From: Desulfocurvus vexinensis DSM 17965
GTDB taxonomy: Bacteria; Desulfobacterota; Desulfovibrionia; Desulfovibrionales; Desulfovibrionaceae
Assembly: GCF_000519125.1 (NCBI RefSeq)
Contig: NZ_JAEX01000001.1
Coordinates: 248,001-312,000 of the forward strand
Direction of reading: 5' to 3'
Length of the DNA stretch: 64,000 bases
The notes under the pieces were generated by a model. The model worked only from the letters and a program-made list of their open reading frames with translations, was not told where the DNA came from and did no database searches. This document shows, in pieces, positions 46,691-53,822 of the stretch (its first letter is position 1; each line of letters starts with the position of its first letter). A program made the position numbers and the translations under genes.

Positions 46691-47975
46691 AGCACTGTGG
46701 CCTGAGGGAGTCGAGCGCTGCTCGCTCGGCAAATTCCTGCTGTGGCTCGGCGTGTGCGGGGTGGTGTTCGCCCTGGGTGCCTACGAGGCCATCATGATCC
46801 TGTTCCCGGACGGCCTGGCGCGCACCGCGCTGGACAACTACTTCGGGTTCGGCTTGTGGATCACCTTCGACCTGGCGGTCATCGCCCTGGGCGCAGGGGC
46901 CTTCTTCACCGGCTTGCTCAAGTACATCCTGGACATCAAGGAGCTGGAGAAGATCGTCAACCTGACGGTCATCATCGGCTTTTTGTGCTACTCCGGCGCC
47001 ATGCTGATCCTGGCCCTGGACGTGGGCCAGCCGCTGCGCTCCTGGTTCGGCTTCTGGCACCCCAACGTCCACTCCATGCTGACGGAAGTGATGTTCTGCA
47101 TCACCTGCTACCTCATGGTGCTGACCCTGGAGTTCATCCCGAACATCCTTGAGAACCGCAAGCTGAACCAGATTCCGCTGCTGCACAACATCGCGCACAA
47201 CTTCCACTACGTGATGCCGCTCATCGCGGGCATCGGCGCGTTCCTGTCCACCTTCCACCAGGGCTCCCTGGGCGGCATGTACGGCGTGCTCTTCGGGCGG
47301 CCCTACGTGCTGCGTGACGGCTTCTTCATCTGGCCGTGGACGTTCTTCCTGTTCGTGCTCTCCGCCGTGGGCTCCGGCCCGTGCTTCTCCGTGCTGGTGG
47401 TCAAGCTCATGGAGCTGCTCACGGGCAAGAAGCTGGTGGACTGGAACGTCAAGCGCCTGATGTGCAAGATCGCTGGCACCATGCTGACCCTGTACGTCTT
47501 CCTGAAGATCCTGGACACCTGGGCCTGGGCCACGGACGTGCTGCCGCGTTCCGGCCTGACGTGGGACCAGATGTTCAACAGCGACCTGGGCTACGGCGTC
47601 AGCCTGCTGTGGATCGAGATCGGCCTGTGCGGCGTCGTGCCGGCCGTCCTGCTGATGGTCTCCGCGTTCAGGAACATCCCCGCGCTGCTCTACACCGGCG
47701 CGATCCTGTCGTGCGTGGGCGTGACCATCAACCGCTACGTGTTCACGGTGCAGGCCCTGGCCATCCCGGTCATGCCCTTCGACAAGTGGTACCTCTACGT
47801 GCCGAACTGGGCGGAGTGGGGCCCGTCGGTGATGGTCATCGCCTACGGCTTCATCGTGACCTCCCTGGCGTACCGCTACCTGCCTGTGTTCCCGCAGGAG
47901 GTGGCCCTCAACGCCAAGGCGCCTGCGGCGCCCGTGGCCCCGGCGGCCCCCGCCGAGGCCGAGCAGCCCGCGTAA
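46683..47975 (+). CDS. qrcD: QrcD, NrfD/PsrC-type quinone-reducing membrane subunit
   Basis: 430 aa with about ten TM helices, e.g. FLLWLGVCGVVFALGAYEAI and GFLCYSGAMLILALDVGQPL. It reduces menaquinone at the membrane and completes the Qrc complex, linking periplasmic hydrogen or formate oxidation to quinone-dependent sulfate respiration. The C-terminal 25 residues are an Ala/Pro tail. Confidence 0.94.
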   Translation: MDRALWPEGVERCSLGKFLLWLGVCGVVFALGAYEAIMILFPDGLARTALDNYFGFGLWITFDLAVIALGAGAFFTGLLKYILDIKELEKIVNLTVIIGFLCYSGAMLILALDVGQPLRSWFGFWHPNVHSMLTEVMFCITCYLMVLTLEFIPNILENRKLNQIPLLHNIAHNFHYVMPLIAGIGAFLSTFHQGSLGGMYGVLFGRPYVLRDGFFIWPWTFFLFVLSAVGSGPCFSVLVVKLMELLTGKKLVDWNVKRLMCKIAGTMLTLYVFLKILDTWAWATDVLPRSGLTWDQMFNSDLGYGVSLLWIEIGLCGVVPAVLLMVSAFRNIPALLYTGAILSCVGVTINRYVFTVQALAIPVMPFDKWYLYVPNWAEWGPSVMVIAYGFIVTSLAYRYLPVFPQEVALNAKAPAAPVAPAAPAEAEQPA

Positions 47976-48002
47976 GGGCGACCCGGTTTCCCTGTGCTCT
48001 CG

Positions 48003-48033
48003 GGGCCCGGCCAGTTGCTGGCCGGGCCCTTTG
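48003..48033 (+). terminator. qrc operon terminator
   Basis: 12-bp stem GGGCCCGGCCAG (48003-48014) with CTGGCCGGGCCC (48018-48029), loop TTG, followed by TTTG. Confidence 0.8.
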
Positions 48034-48434
48034 CATGGGCGCGGGAGTGGGGTGGTCCATTGTGCGCTTTACGTGGGATGCACAAGTGCTGACAGGGGCG
48101 CGGGCGCGGAAGGGGGGCTAACCCCCGGGCCTTTCCCCGCCGGCGCAAGGCGTGGGCGCGGAAGTGGGGAGCCCTCCGGCCAGGGCGCGGGCAGGCCCGG
48201 GGGGAGCGGCGCCCCTCTCCGGCGGCGCGGGCTTGGGCGTGGGGGCTGGCCATCCCATGGCGGCCGCCCGGCTGCGGCGTGCGGGCGTGGGCGTCCTCCG
48301 GCGGCGGGGGGCAGGTCCGGGCGGGAGTGGCAGGGTGTGCCGGGTGAGGCGTTTTTCCGTTTCCGGGCCGCGCGTGGGCCGCGCGCCTTCGCGTGCCGTC
48401 CCGGGCCGCTTGACGGCGCCGCGGAAGTTCGTTA
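48034..48434. other. GC-rich intergenic region before the arsR-hgcAB operon
   Basis: About 400 very GC-rich bases without a supported gene. Direct and inverted GC-rich blocks abound; no clear promoter boxes. Confidence 0.4.
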
Positions 48435-48450
48435 ATCGTCGATGAACGAT
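48435..48450 (+). promoter_or_regulatory. candidate ArsR-type operator
   Basis: ATCGT-CGATGA-ACGAT (48435-48439, 48446-48450), an AT-leaning inverted repeat of 5-6-5 spacing within GC-rich DNA, 70 bases before the regulator start. ArsR/SmtB repressors bind sites of this kind. Confidence 0.4.
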
Positions 48451-48519
48451 GAAACGCGATCAGCCCGGTTCGGAGCCGTTCCGGACCCCGGGCGCGGCGG
48501 GCAGCGGCGGAGGGGTGAC

Positions 48520-48879
48520 ATGAGCGACGACACGCGGCGGCAAGGCTCGCCCGAAACGGAGCCCGGGCGGGAGCGCGAGTGCGCGGACGCCGGGGAGCTG
48601 GCCCTGCTGTGCAAGGCCCTGGCCCACCCGGCGCGGGTGCGCATCGTGGACCATCTGGCCCGCGCGGGGCGCTGCATCTGCGGCGAGATCGTGGAGATCA
48701 TGCCCCTGGCGCAGTCCACGGTGAGCCAGCATTTGAAGATTCTCAAGGAGTGCGGGCTGGTGCAGGGCGAGATCGAGGGCCCGCGCACCTGCTACTGCCT
48801 GGACGCGGGGCGCCTTGCGCGCTTCGTGCAACTGGCCACGGCCCTGGAGCGCGGGGCAAAGGCGAAGGACGAGCCATGA
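48520..48879 (+). CDS. ArsR/SmtB-family regulator
   Basis: 119-aa winged helix-turn-helix: LALLCKALAHPARVRIVDHL, cysteines in GRCICGEIVEIMPLAQSTVS and the recognition helix LAQSTVSQHLKILKECGLV, ending with RTCYCLDAGR. The cysteine pairs CIC and CYC could sense arsenite, mercury or another thiophile. ATG at 48520 has GGAGGGGTG before it; an in-frame ATG at 48442 is weaker. Its stop overlaps the hgcA start, so it is co-transcribed with hgcAB. Confidence 0.85.
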   Translation: MSDDTRRQGSPETEPGRERECADAGELALLCKALAHPARVRIVDHLARAGRCICGEIVEIMPLAQSTVSQHLKILKECGLVQGEIEGPRTCYCLDAGRLARFVQLATALERGAKAKDEP

Positions 48880-50150
48880 AGCTGGAACGGATGCAGGACA
48901 CGTGCGGTTGTGCGCACTCCGGGGCGGACGCGGGCGGCTGTGCGCAACCCGGGGCGGACGCCTGCGGCTGCGCGCAACCCGGGATGGACGGGCGCGCGGC
49001 GGCCCGGCCCCTGCCCGGGGCGCCCGCGAGCCCCGCGCGCGACGACGCGCCCTGTTGAGGGCCGAAGACCGAGTCCGGGTTCGGACTCGAAGACCGGCCG
49101 GGCTTCCGGCGCGAGCCCTTCGTGCTCGGCTTCCTGCCCACGGCGGCGGGGGCCGTGCCGCGCGTGGACACCCGCCTGGGTGCCCGCGACGGGCTGGGCA
49201 CGGCCCTGGCGCGCCTGGGCGCCGTGCGCGACGACTACAAGGTCGTGCCGGGGCTCTACGCCGTGGGCCATGCGGGCCCGGGGTCGCCGGTGGTGGTCAC
49301 GGCCAACTACAAGCTGAGTTTCGACGCCGTGCGCGCGGCCCTGGAGGGCGCGGACGCCTGGCTGCTGGTGCTGGACACCCACGGCATCAACGTGTGGTGC
49401 GCGGCGGGCAAGGGCACCTTCGGCACCGAGGAACTGGTGCGCCGCATCGGCGCGGCGGGGCTGGACACGGTGGTCACGCACCGCGTGGTCATCGTGCCGC
49501 AGCTCGGCGCGCCGGGGGTCTGCGCGCGCGAGGTGCGCAGGCGCAGCGGGTTCGCGGTGCGCTTCGGCCCGGTGCGCGCCGAGGATTTGCGGCCCTGGCT
49601 GGAGCGCGGGGGCGAGGTGTCCGAGGCCGAGCGCACAGTGACCTTCACCCTGGCCGAGCGCGCGGTGCTGGTGCCTGTGGAGTTCTGGCTGCTCGGGCGC
49701 ATGGCGCCCTGGGTGCTGCTGGCGGCGGCGCTGCTCTCGGGGCTGGGGCCGGGCTGGTTCTCGTTCGACGCGGCCTGGCGGCGCGGCGTGCTGGCGGCGG
49801 CGGCCTGCGCGGCGGGGGTGCTGGCCGGGGCGGGGCTCACGCCGCTGGCGCTGCCCTGGCTGCCCGGACGGGCCCTGGCCTTCAAGGGCGCCGTGGCCGG
49901 GGCGGCCTGCGGGCTGGCGCTGGCGCTGTGGGCCGGGGCGGGGGCCCTGGGCGGGGCCGGGCTCGCGCTGTGGGCCACGGCCCTGGGCTCGTACACGGGC
50001 ATGAACTTCACGGGCTCGACGCCCTACACCTCGCCCTCGGGCGTGGAACGGGAGATGCGCGTGGCGCTGCCGCTCCAGGCCGGGGCGGTGCTGCTGGGCG
50101 CGGCGGCCTGGATCGCGGCGGCCTTTGCCGGGCCGGGAGGTGGGCAATGA
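48876..50150 (+). CDS. hgcA: HgcA, corrinoid mercury methyltransferase, with in-frame TGA (candidate selenocysteine)
   Basis: HgcA transfers a methyl group from a corrinoid to Hg(II). The cap-helix motif NVWCAAGKGTFG is present (after LDTHGI), followed by a corrinoid-binding domain, five TM helices, and NFTGSTPYTSPSGVE. The ATG at 48876 has AAGGA six bases upstream. That frame runs 60 codons, then reads CCC TGT TGA GGG CCG at 49050-49064, and continues open to 50150. If TGA is Sec, the product is 424 aa with Sec61 in Pro-Cys-Sec-Gly-Pro. The only alternative start I see, GTG 49122, lacks a ribosome site and removes residues that look HgcA-like (FRREPFVLGFLPTAAGAVPR). A nonsense mutation remains possible. 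Confidence 0.8.
48901..48990 (+). repeat. three 30-bp tandem repeats encoding Cys-rich decapeptides
   Basis: Units 48901-48930, 48931-48960 and 48961-48990 each encode a variant of xCGCAxxGADA. The middle unit is close to both others, so recent duplication is likely. They form the N-terminal region of the HgcA frame and supply five cysteines. Confidence 0.8.
49056..49099 (+). promoter_or_regulatory. UGA codon with bacterial-SECIS-like hairpin
   Basis: TGA at 49056-49058 is followed by lower stem GGCCG (49060-49064) with CGGCC (49095-49099), a 6/6 internal loop, upper stem GAGTCCG (49071-49077) with CGGACTC (49082-49088), and apical loop GGTT (49078-49081). The UGA-to-loop distance is 19 bases and the loop begins with GG, both as expected for bacterial SECIS elements. 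Hairpin length of 40 nt is like the fdhF element. Confidence 0.7.
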
Positions 50151-50443
50151 AGGAGTTCCGCTACCTGCCGGGGGTGGTCAGCCTGGAGCTGGACGCGGCG
50201 GCCTGCGTGGGCTGCGGCATGTGCGTCACGGTCTGCCCGCACCGGGTCTTCGCCCTGGAGGGCGGCAGGGCCGTGCTGCGCGACCGCGACGCCTGCATCG
50301 AATGCGGGGCCTGTGCGCGCAACTGCGCCCCCGGGGCGGTGCGCGTTTCGCCCGGCACGGGCTGCGCCACGCTGATCATCCAGTCCTGGCTGCGGGGGCT
50401 GGGGCTTGCGGGGCGCAGCGCGGGCGGCTGCTGCGGCGGTTGA
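50147..50443 (+). CDS. hgcB: HgcB, dicluster ferredoxin partner of HgcA
   Basis: 98 aa with two 4Fe-4S motifs, CVGCGMCVTVCPHR and CIECGACARNC (the CIECGAC form typical of HgcB), and a C-terminal Cys pair in GGCCGG thought to handle mercury. It reduces the HgcA corrinoid during methylation. ATG at 50147 overlaps the hgcA stop (ATGA); RBS GGGAGG. Confidence 0.95.
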   Translation: MKEFRYLPGVVSLELDAAACVGCGMCVTVCPHRVFALEGGRAVLRDRDACIECGACARNCAPGAVRVSPGTGCATLIIQSWLRGLGLAGRSAGGCCGG

Positions 50444-50465
50444 GGCCCCGGGGGCATGAAACGGC

Positions 50466-50499
50466 ACACGGCCCGGGAGGCGAACCTCCCGGGCCGTGT
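50466..50499. terminator. convergent terminator after hgcB
   Basis: 15-bp stem ACACGGCCCGGGAGG (50466-50480) with CCTCCCGGGCCGTGT (50485-50499), loop CGAA; no long T-run. It separates hgcB from the opposing pilin-fusion gene. Confidence 0.75.
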
Positions 50500-50522
50500 C
50501 GCGTTGTCGGGGTGCGCCTGCC

Positions 50523-52091
50523 TCAGTAGGCGTGGGCGGGCGCGCCGGGCAGCAGCTTGATGGCGAAGTCGGAGATGGTCGCCAGCTGGGAGCTGCCGCC
50601 GGGGGTGCCCACGGTCCAGCCGAAGCGGAAGGTGTCGAAGCTGCCGGTATACGGCGGGGACGAGGTGGAGTTGGTGCCCACGGTGGCGTTGAGCTGCACC
50701 ACCACGTCCCCGGCCTGGGTGGCGTAGGGCAGGGTCAGGTCGTCGCAGCTCAGGCAGTCGATCCAGGCCGTGGCGTTGAACGTGCCGCCCGCCGCGCCAG
50801 CCCCGGCGTTGCGGTAGACCTCGATGCGCACGTTGTGCGAGGCGCCGTTCTCCAGCCAGTTGGGGCTGCGGCTGGTGGAGGGCATGGCGATGGCCGTGCT
50901 GGGATACGCGGGGTTGAAATCGCCCGCCAGTCCGCCGTTCACGTCCACGTGGCGCACGGAGGAGTCGCTCGAACTGTCCCAGAAGACCAGGGCCGCGTGG
51001 TTGTAGGCCATGTTGGAGTCCACGCGCTGGGGCGCCGGACCGCTGACCCCGTTGGAGTACACATCCAGTTCCAGGGCCATGCTCTCGGCGCTGATGGTCC
51101 GCGCGCCCTGGGAGCCGTAGCCGAGGTAGTCGGCGGTGGAGCCGCAGGCCTGGGAGTCGTTGGCCAGGGCGTCGATGATGGCGAAGGTGATGCCGCTGCG
51201 GGCGGCGGAGCTGTCCGCGCTGGTGTCGGTTTGCGAGAAGCGCACGGTGAAGAAGGCCCGGAAGCCGTAGTTCAGGGTGCAGGCCCCGGCGGCGCAGCCC
51301 AGGGCGGCGTCCGTGCCCTGGTACCACAGGCAACCGGCGTCGTTGTTGTTGACCCCGCCCAGGGCCACGGTCAGGGCGCCGTCGTCGATGACCACCACGG
51401 GGTTGGGGCCGGTCTGCCCGGGCGGGTTGGCCACCCCGGCGACGTCGAAATCGTCCATGCCGTTGGCGAAGGCGATGTCCGAGCCGGAGCCCGGGCCGGG
51501 CCCGGGCCCGGGCCCGGAGCCCGAGCAGTCCATCCGGCTCTTGATGTAATCCAGGGTCACGAACTCCGCGACGTCGTCGAACTCCAGGCCCGCGTTGACG
51601 GCGCTGTCGGCACCGAAGGACCGGGCGGTCACCGTGCCCGTGCCGATGCCAGCCAGGTCGTTCATGGCGTTCAGACCCTTGCTGGCGACGATGAAGGCCA
51701 CGTCCACCGTGGTCTTGCCCGCGGGGTCGGTGTAGGAGAGGGTGGTGCCGTCGAAGTCGCACAGGCTGGTGTCGGCCAGGGTCTGGCCCGTGGCGTTGGC
51801 GTTTGGCAGCACGTAGGTCAGCCCCTGGCCCCAGGTGTCTTGCCGGGCCTTGATGCTGCCCGGCACGGCGGGCACGGTCCCGGTGACGTCCGCCGCCGGG
51901 AGCATGGTGTTCACCAGGGCGTAGCCGATGAGCTCCTCGCGGGCCTCGCTGACGGAGGCCTTGCCCTCCCGGGTCTTGTCGGTCTTGATGTCCGAGAGCA
52001 GCCGGGGCAGGACAGTGGCCAGCAGAACGCCGAAAAGCAGCAGGATCAGGGCCATCTCGACGAGGGTGAAGGCCTTGGGCGGACGTTTCAT
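50523..52091 (-). CDS. pilin-like protein fused to an L-type-lectin-like domain
   Basis: 522 aa. Residues 1-45 form a type II/IV prepilin start (MKRPPKAFTLVEMALILLLFGVLL; the F is preceded by Ala, not the usual Gly) with Glu5. A pilin-like region to about 210 is joined by a GPGPGPGPGSGS linker (about 215-232) to a beta-rich concanavalin-like domain with FAIIDALANDSQACG, ALELDVYSNG, NHAALVFW, NVRIEVYRNAG, AWIDCL and FRFGWT. It may be a pilus-borne adhesin. RBS AAGGAG before the ATG at 52091. Confidence 0.75.
   Translation of the reverse strand: MKRPPKAFTLVEMALILLLFGVLLATVLPRLLSDIKTDKTREGKASVSEAREELIGYALVNTMLPAADVTGTVPAVPGSIKARQDTWGQGLTYVLPNANATGQTLADTSLCDFDGTTLSYTDPAGKTTVDVAFIVASKGLNAMNDLAGIGTGTVTARSFGADSAVNAGLEFDDVAEFVTLDYIKSRMDCSGSGPGPGPGPGSGSDIAFANGMDDFDVAGVANPPGQTGPNPVVVIDDGALTVALGGVNNNDAGCLWYQGTDAALGCAAGACTLNYGFRAFFTVRFSQTDTSADSSAARSGITFAIIDALANDSQACGSTADYLGYGSQGARTISAESMALELDVYSNGVSGPAPQRVDSNMAYNHAALVFWDSSSDSSVRHVDVNGGLAGDFNPAYPSTAIAMPSTSRSPNWLENGASHNVRIEVYRNAGAGAAGGTFNATAWIDCLSCDDLTLPYATQAGDVVVQLNATVGTNSTSSPPYTGSFDTFRFGWTVGTPGGSSQLATISDFAIKLLPGAPAHAY
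51498..51515. repeat. GGGCCC hexamer repeat in the pilin-lectin linker
   Basis: Three perfect tandem GGGCCC hexamers with partial copies outside, encoding the Gly-Pro linker on the minus strand. Slippage would change linker length without frameshift. Confidence 0.6.
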
Positions 52092-52272
52092 GGGGCACTC
52101 CTTGCCCCGGGGGCGGGGCTGTCGTTGTCCGTGCGCATCCGCGCGGCGTGCCGTCTGCCTGCGGCCGCCGCGAAGGATGGGCCCAATGTACACCATTTCA
52201 TCGCCGAATGCGAGACGTGGCGCGAGGAGGCTCGCGCGGGTGGGGAAAGTGCGGCGGCCTTGGAAAAAGCAA

Positions 52273-52304
52273 GGCGCCGCAGGCTTATTGAAGCCTGCGG
52301 CGCC
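52273..52304 (-). terminator. terminator of the LamG-pilin gene
   Basis: 14-bp stem (52273-52286 with 52291-52304, loop ATTG); on the minus strand it is followed by a T-rich stretch (complement of GGAAAAAGC). Confidence 0.75.
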
Positions 52305-52325
52305 CGGGGCTGGTTCGCAATCCGC

Positions 52326-53714
52326 TCAGTAGTAGCCGCGCGTGGCGTTGTACCACGAGCCGATCTCGTCGTCGGTGAGCGCGTAATTGTAGATGACGAT
52401 CTCGTCGATGTAGCCGTCGAAGTAGCGCGAGGTGCGGTCTTCCTTGCCGATGTACATGGTATAGACGCCAGCCCCGGTGGCCGGGCCCAGGGCCGGGCCC
52501 CGGTTGAGCAGGCGGTTGGTGGTCACCGCGTTGGCGGTCTTGTGCAGGTCCTGGGCGATGTTCTCGCTGACGAACACCGTGGCCCGGTGGGGGTTGTTCA
52601 CGTCCTTGGGGCTGACGGTGTCCTGCATGGTCACGGCGAAGAAGTGCCAGTTGGCGTCGTGGTGGCGGGGGGCGGCCACGCGGGTCTGGGCATCGGTGTC
52701 CACGTTGAAGTGCGGCTCCGCCGTGCCGATGTTGCGGCTGGCCTTGAAGACGGCTTCACCGGGGAAGTGGCTCTGGTCGGTGTTGTTGGCCCAGGTGACG
52801 ACCCAGAAGTTGCGATGGTTGTGCGGGTTGGCGTTGGCGTCCCACTGGCGGCTGATGATGGGCTCGTAGTCGCCCACGGTGGCGTCGCGGGTCTTGAACC
52901 AGCCCATGATGGTGAACTCGTCCAGGCGGTAGTCCGCCGAGTTGAGCACGGTGACGGCGCCGCTGGCGGTACCGTCCACGGAGAGCACGTTGCCCATGCC
53001 GCCCCCGGCGGTCGCGCTGGAGACGATGGACGCGCCGCTGCCGAAGCTCAGGTTGGTGTCGGTCATGTCGTCCATGGGCAGGGTGGACAGGGGGCTGCCC
53101 GGAGGCTCGGGCGTGTAGTCCGAGCAATCGAACTTGGCTTGCAGGTAGTCCAGGGTCACGAACTCCACGATGTCGTCGAATTCCAGCCCGGGGTTGGCGT
53201 CGCTGTCGGCGCCGAAAGCCTTCATGGTCACGGTCCTGGCCGCGCCCTGCACGCCGGGGACCATGGGCGGGGCCACCACCAGGTCCAGGGCGTGGTTCTG
53301 CCCCGGGCTGGCGACGACGAAGGCCACATTGTCCGTGGTGCCGCCCGGCCCGGTCACGGACAGGCCGGTGTCGCCGAACACGCAGATGTCGTCCTCCCAC
53401 AGGGCTCCGCCCGTGGCGTTGACGTTGGGCAGGATGTAGACGATGGGCTGGCCCGAGGCGTCGATGCGGGCCTTGATCTGCGTGGGGGCCACGGTCCGGG
53501 TGCCGTCGATGGCCGCCTCGGGGAGCTTCTTGTTCGCCAGCACGTAGCCGGTGATCTCCTCGCGGGCCTCGGCCACGGAATTCTTGTTCTTCTTCGCGGC
53601 GTCGGTCTTGATGTCCGAGAGCAGCCGGGGCAGGGTGGTGCCCAGCAAGACGCCGAACAGAATGAGCACGAGCGCCATCTCGACGAGGGTGAATGCGCGG
53701 GTGCGGTGCGACAT
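52326..53714 (-). CDS. pilin-like protein fused to a LamG-like domain
   Basis: 462 aa. N-terminal prepilin helix (AFTLVEMALVLILFGVLLGT) and a pilin-like region closely similar to the 50523 gene (ADSDANPGLEFDDIVEFVTL). From about residue 225 a LamG/concanavalin-like fold follows: SFGSGASIVSSA, LDEFTIMGWFKTRDA, NWHFFAVTMQD, and FDGYIDEIVIYNYALTDDEI at the end. The 'GYIDEIVIYN.ALT..EI' motif is typical of LamG domains that bind glycans or proteins. Probably a minor pilin exposed at the tip. Confidence 0.78.
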   Translation of the reverse strand: MSHRTRAFTLVEMALVLILFGVLLGTTLPRLLSDIKTDAAKKNKNSVAEAREEITGYVLANKKLPEAAIDGTRTVAPTQIKARIDASGQPIVYILPNVNATGGALWEDDICVFGDTGLSVTGPGGTTDNVAFVVASPGQNHALDLVVAPPMVPGVQGAARTVTMKAFGADSDANPGLEFDDIVEFVTLDYLQAKFDCSDYTPEPPGSPLSTLPMDDMTDTNLSFGSGASIVSSATAGGGMGNVLSVDGTASGAVTVLNSADYRLDEFTIMGWFKTRDATVGDYEPIISRQWDANANPHNHRNFWVVTWANNTDQSHFPGEAVFKASRNIGTAEPHFNVDTDAQTRVAAPRHHDANWHFFAVTMQDTVSPKDVNNPHRATVFVSENIAQDLHKTANAVTTNRLLNRGPALGPATGAGVYTMYIGKEDRTSRYFDGYIDEIVIYNYALTDDEIGSWYNATRGYY

Positions 53715-53822
53715 GGGGGCTCCGGTCGGTTGGCGCGCCCGGGGATGGCAGCGAGGCTGGAGGATGGAGCGCGCCGGAGTGTGAAGATATGGCCTGCTGG
53801 TCGGTATGCGACTCCGGGCTAC

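Noticed and set aside
43229-46732. A 1167-codon minus-strand open frame across qrcABC
   Set aside because: Shadow of the strongly supported qrc genes, caused by high GC.
48901-48990. CRISPR-like repeat
   Set aside because: Units are directly adjacent without spacers and in frame within hgcA.
49122-50150. A conventional, shorter HgcA starting at GTG 49122
   Set aside because: No ribosome site, and it drops conserved-looking residues upstream (FRREPFVLGFLP). Kept only as the fallback if TGA is a true stop.
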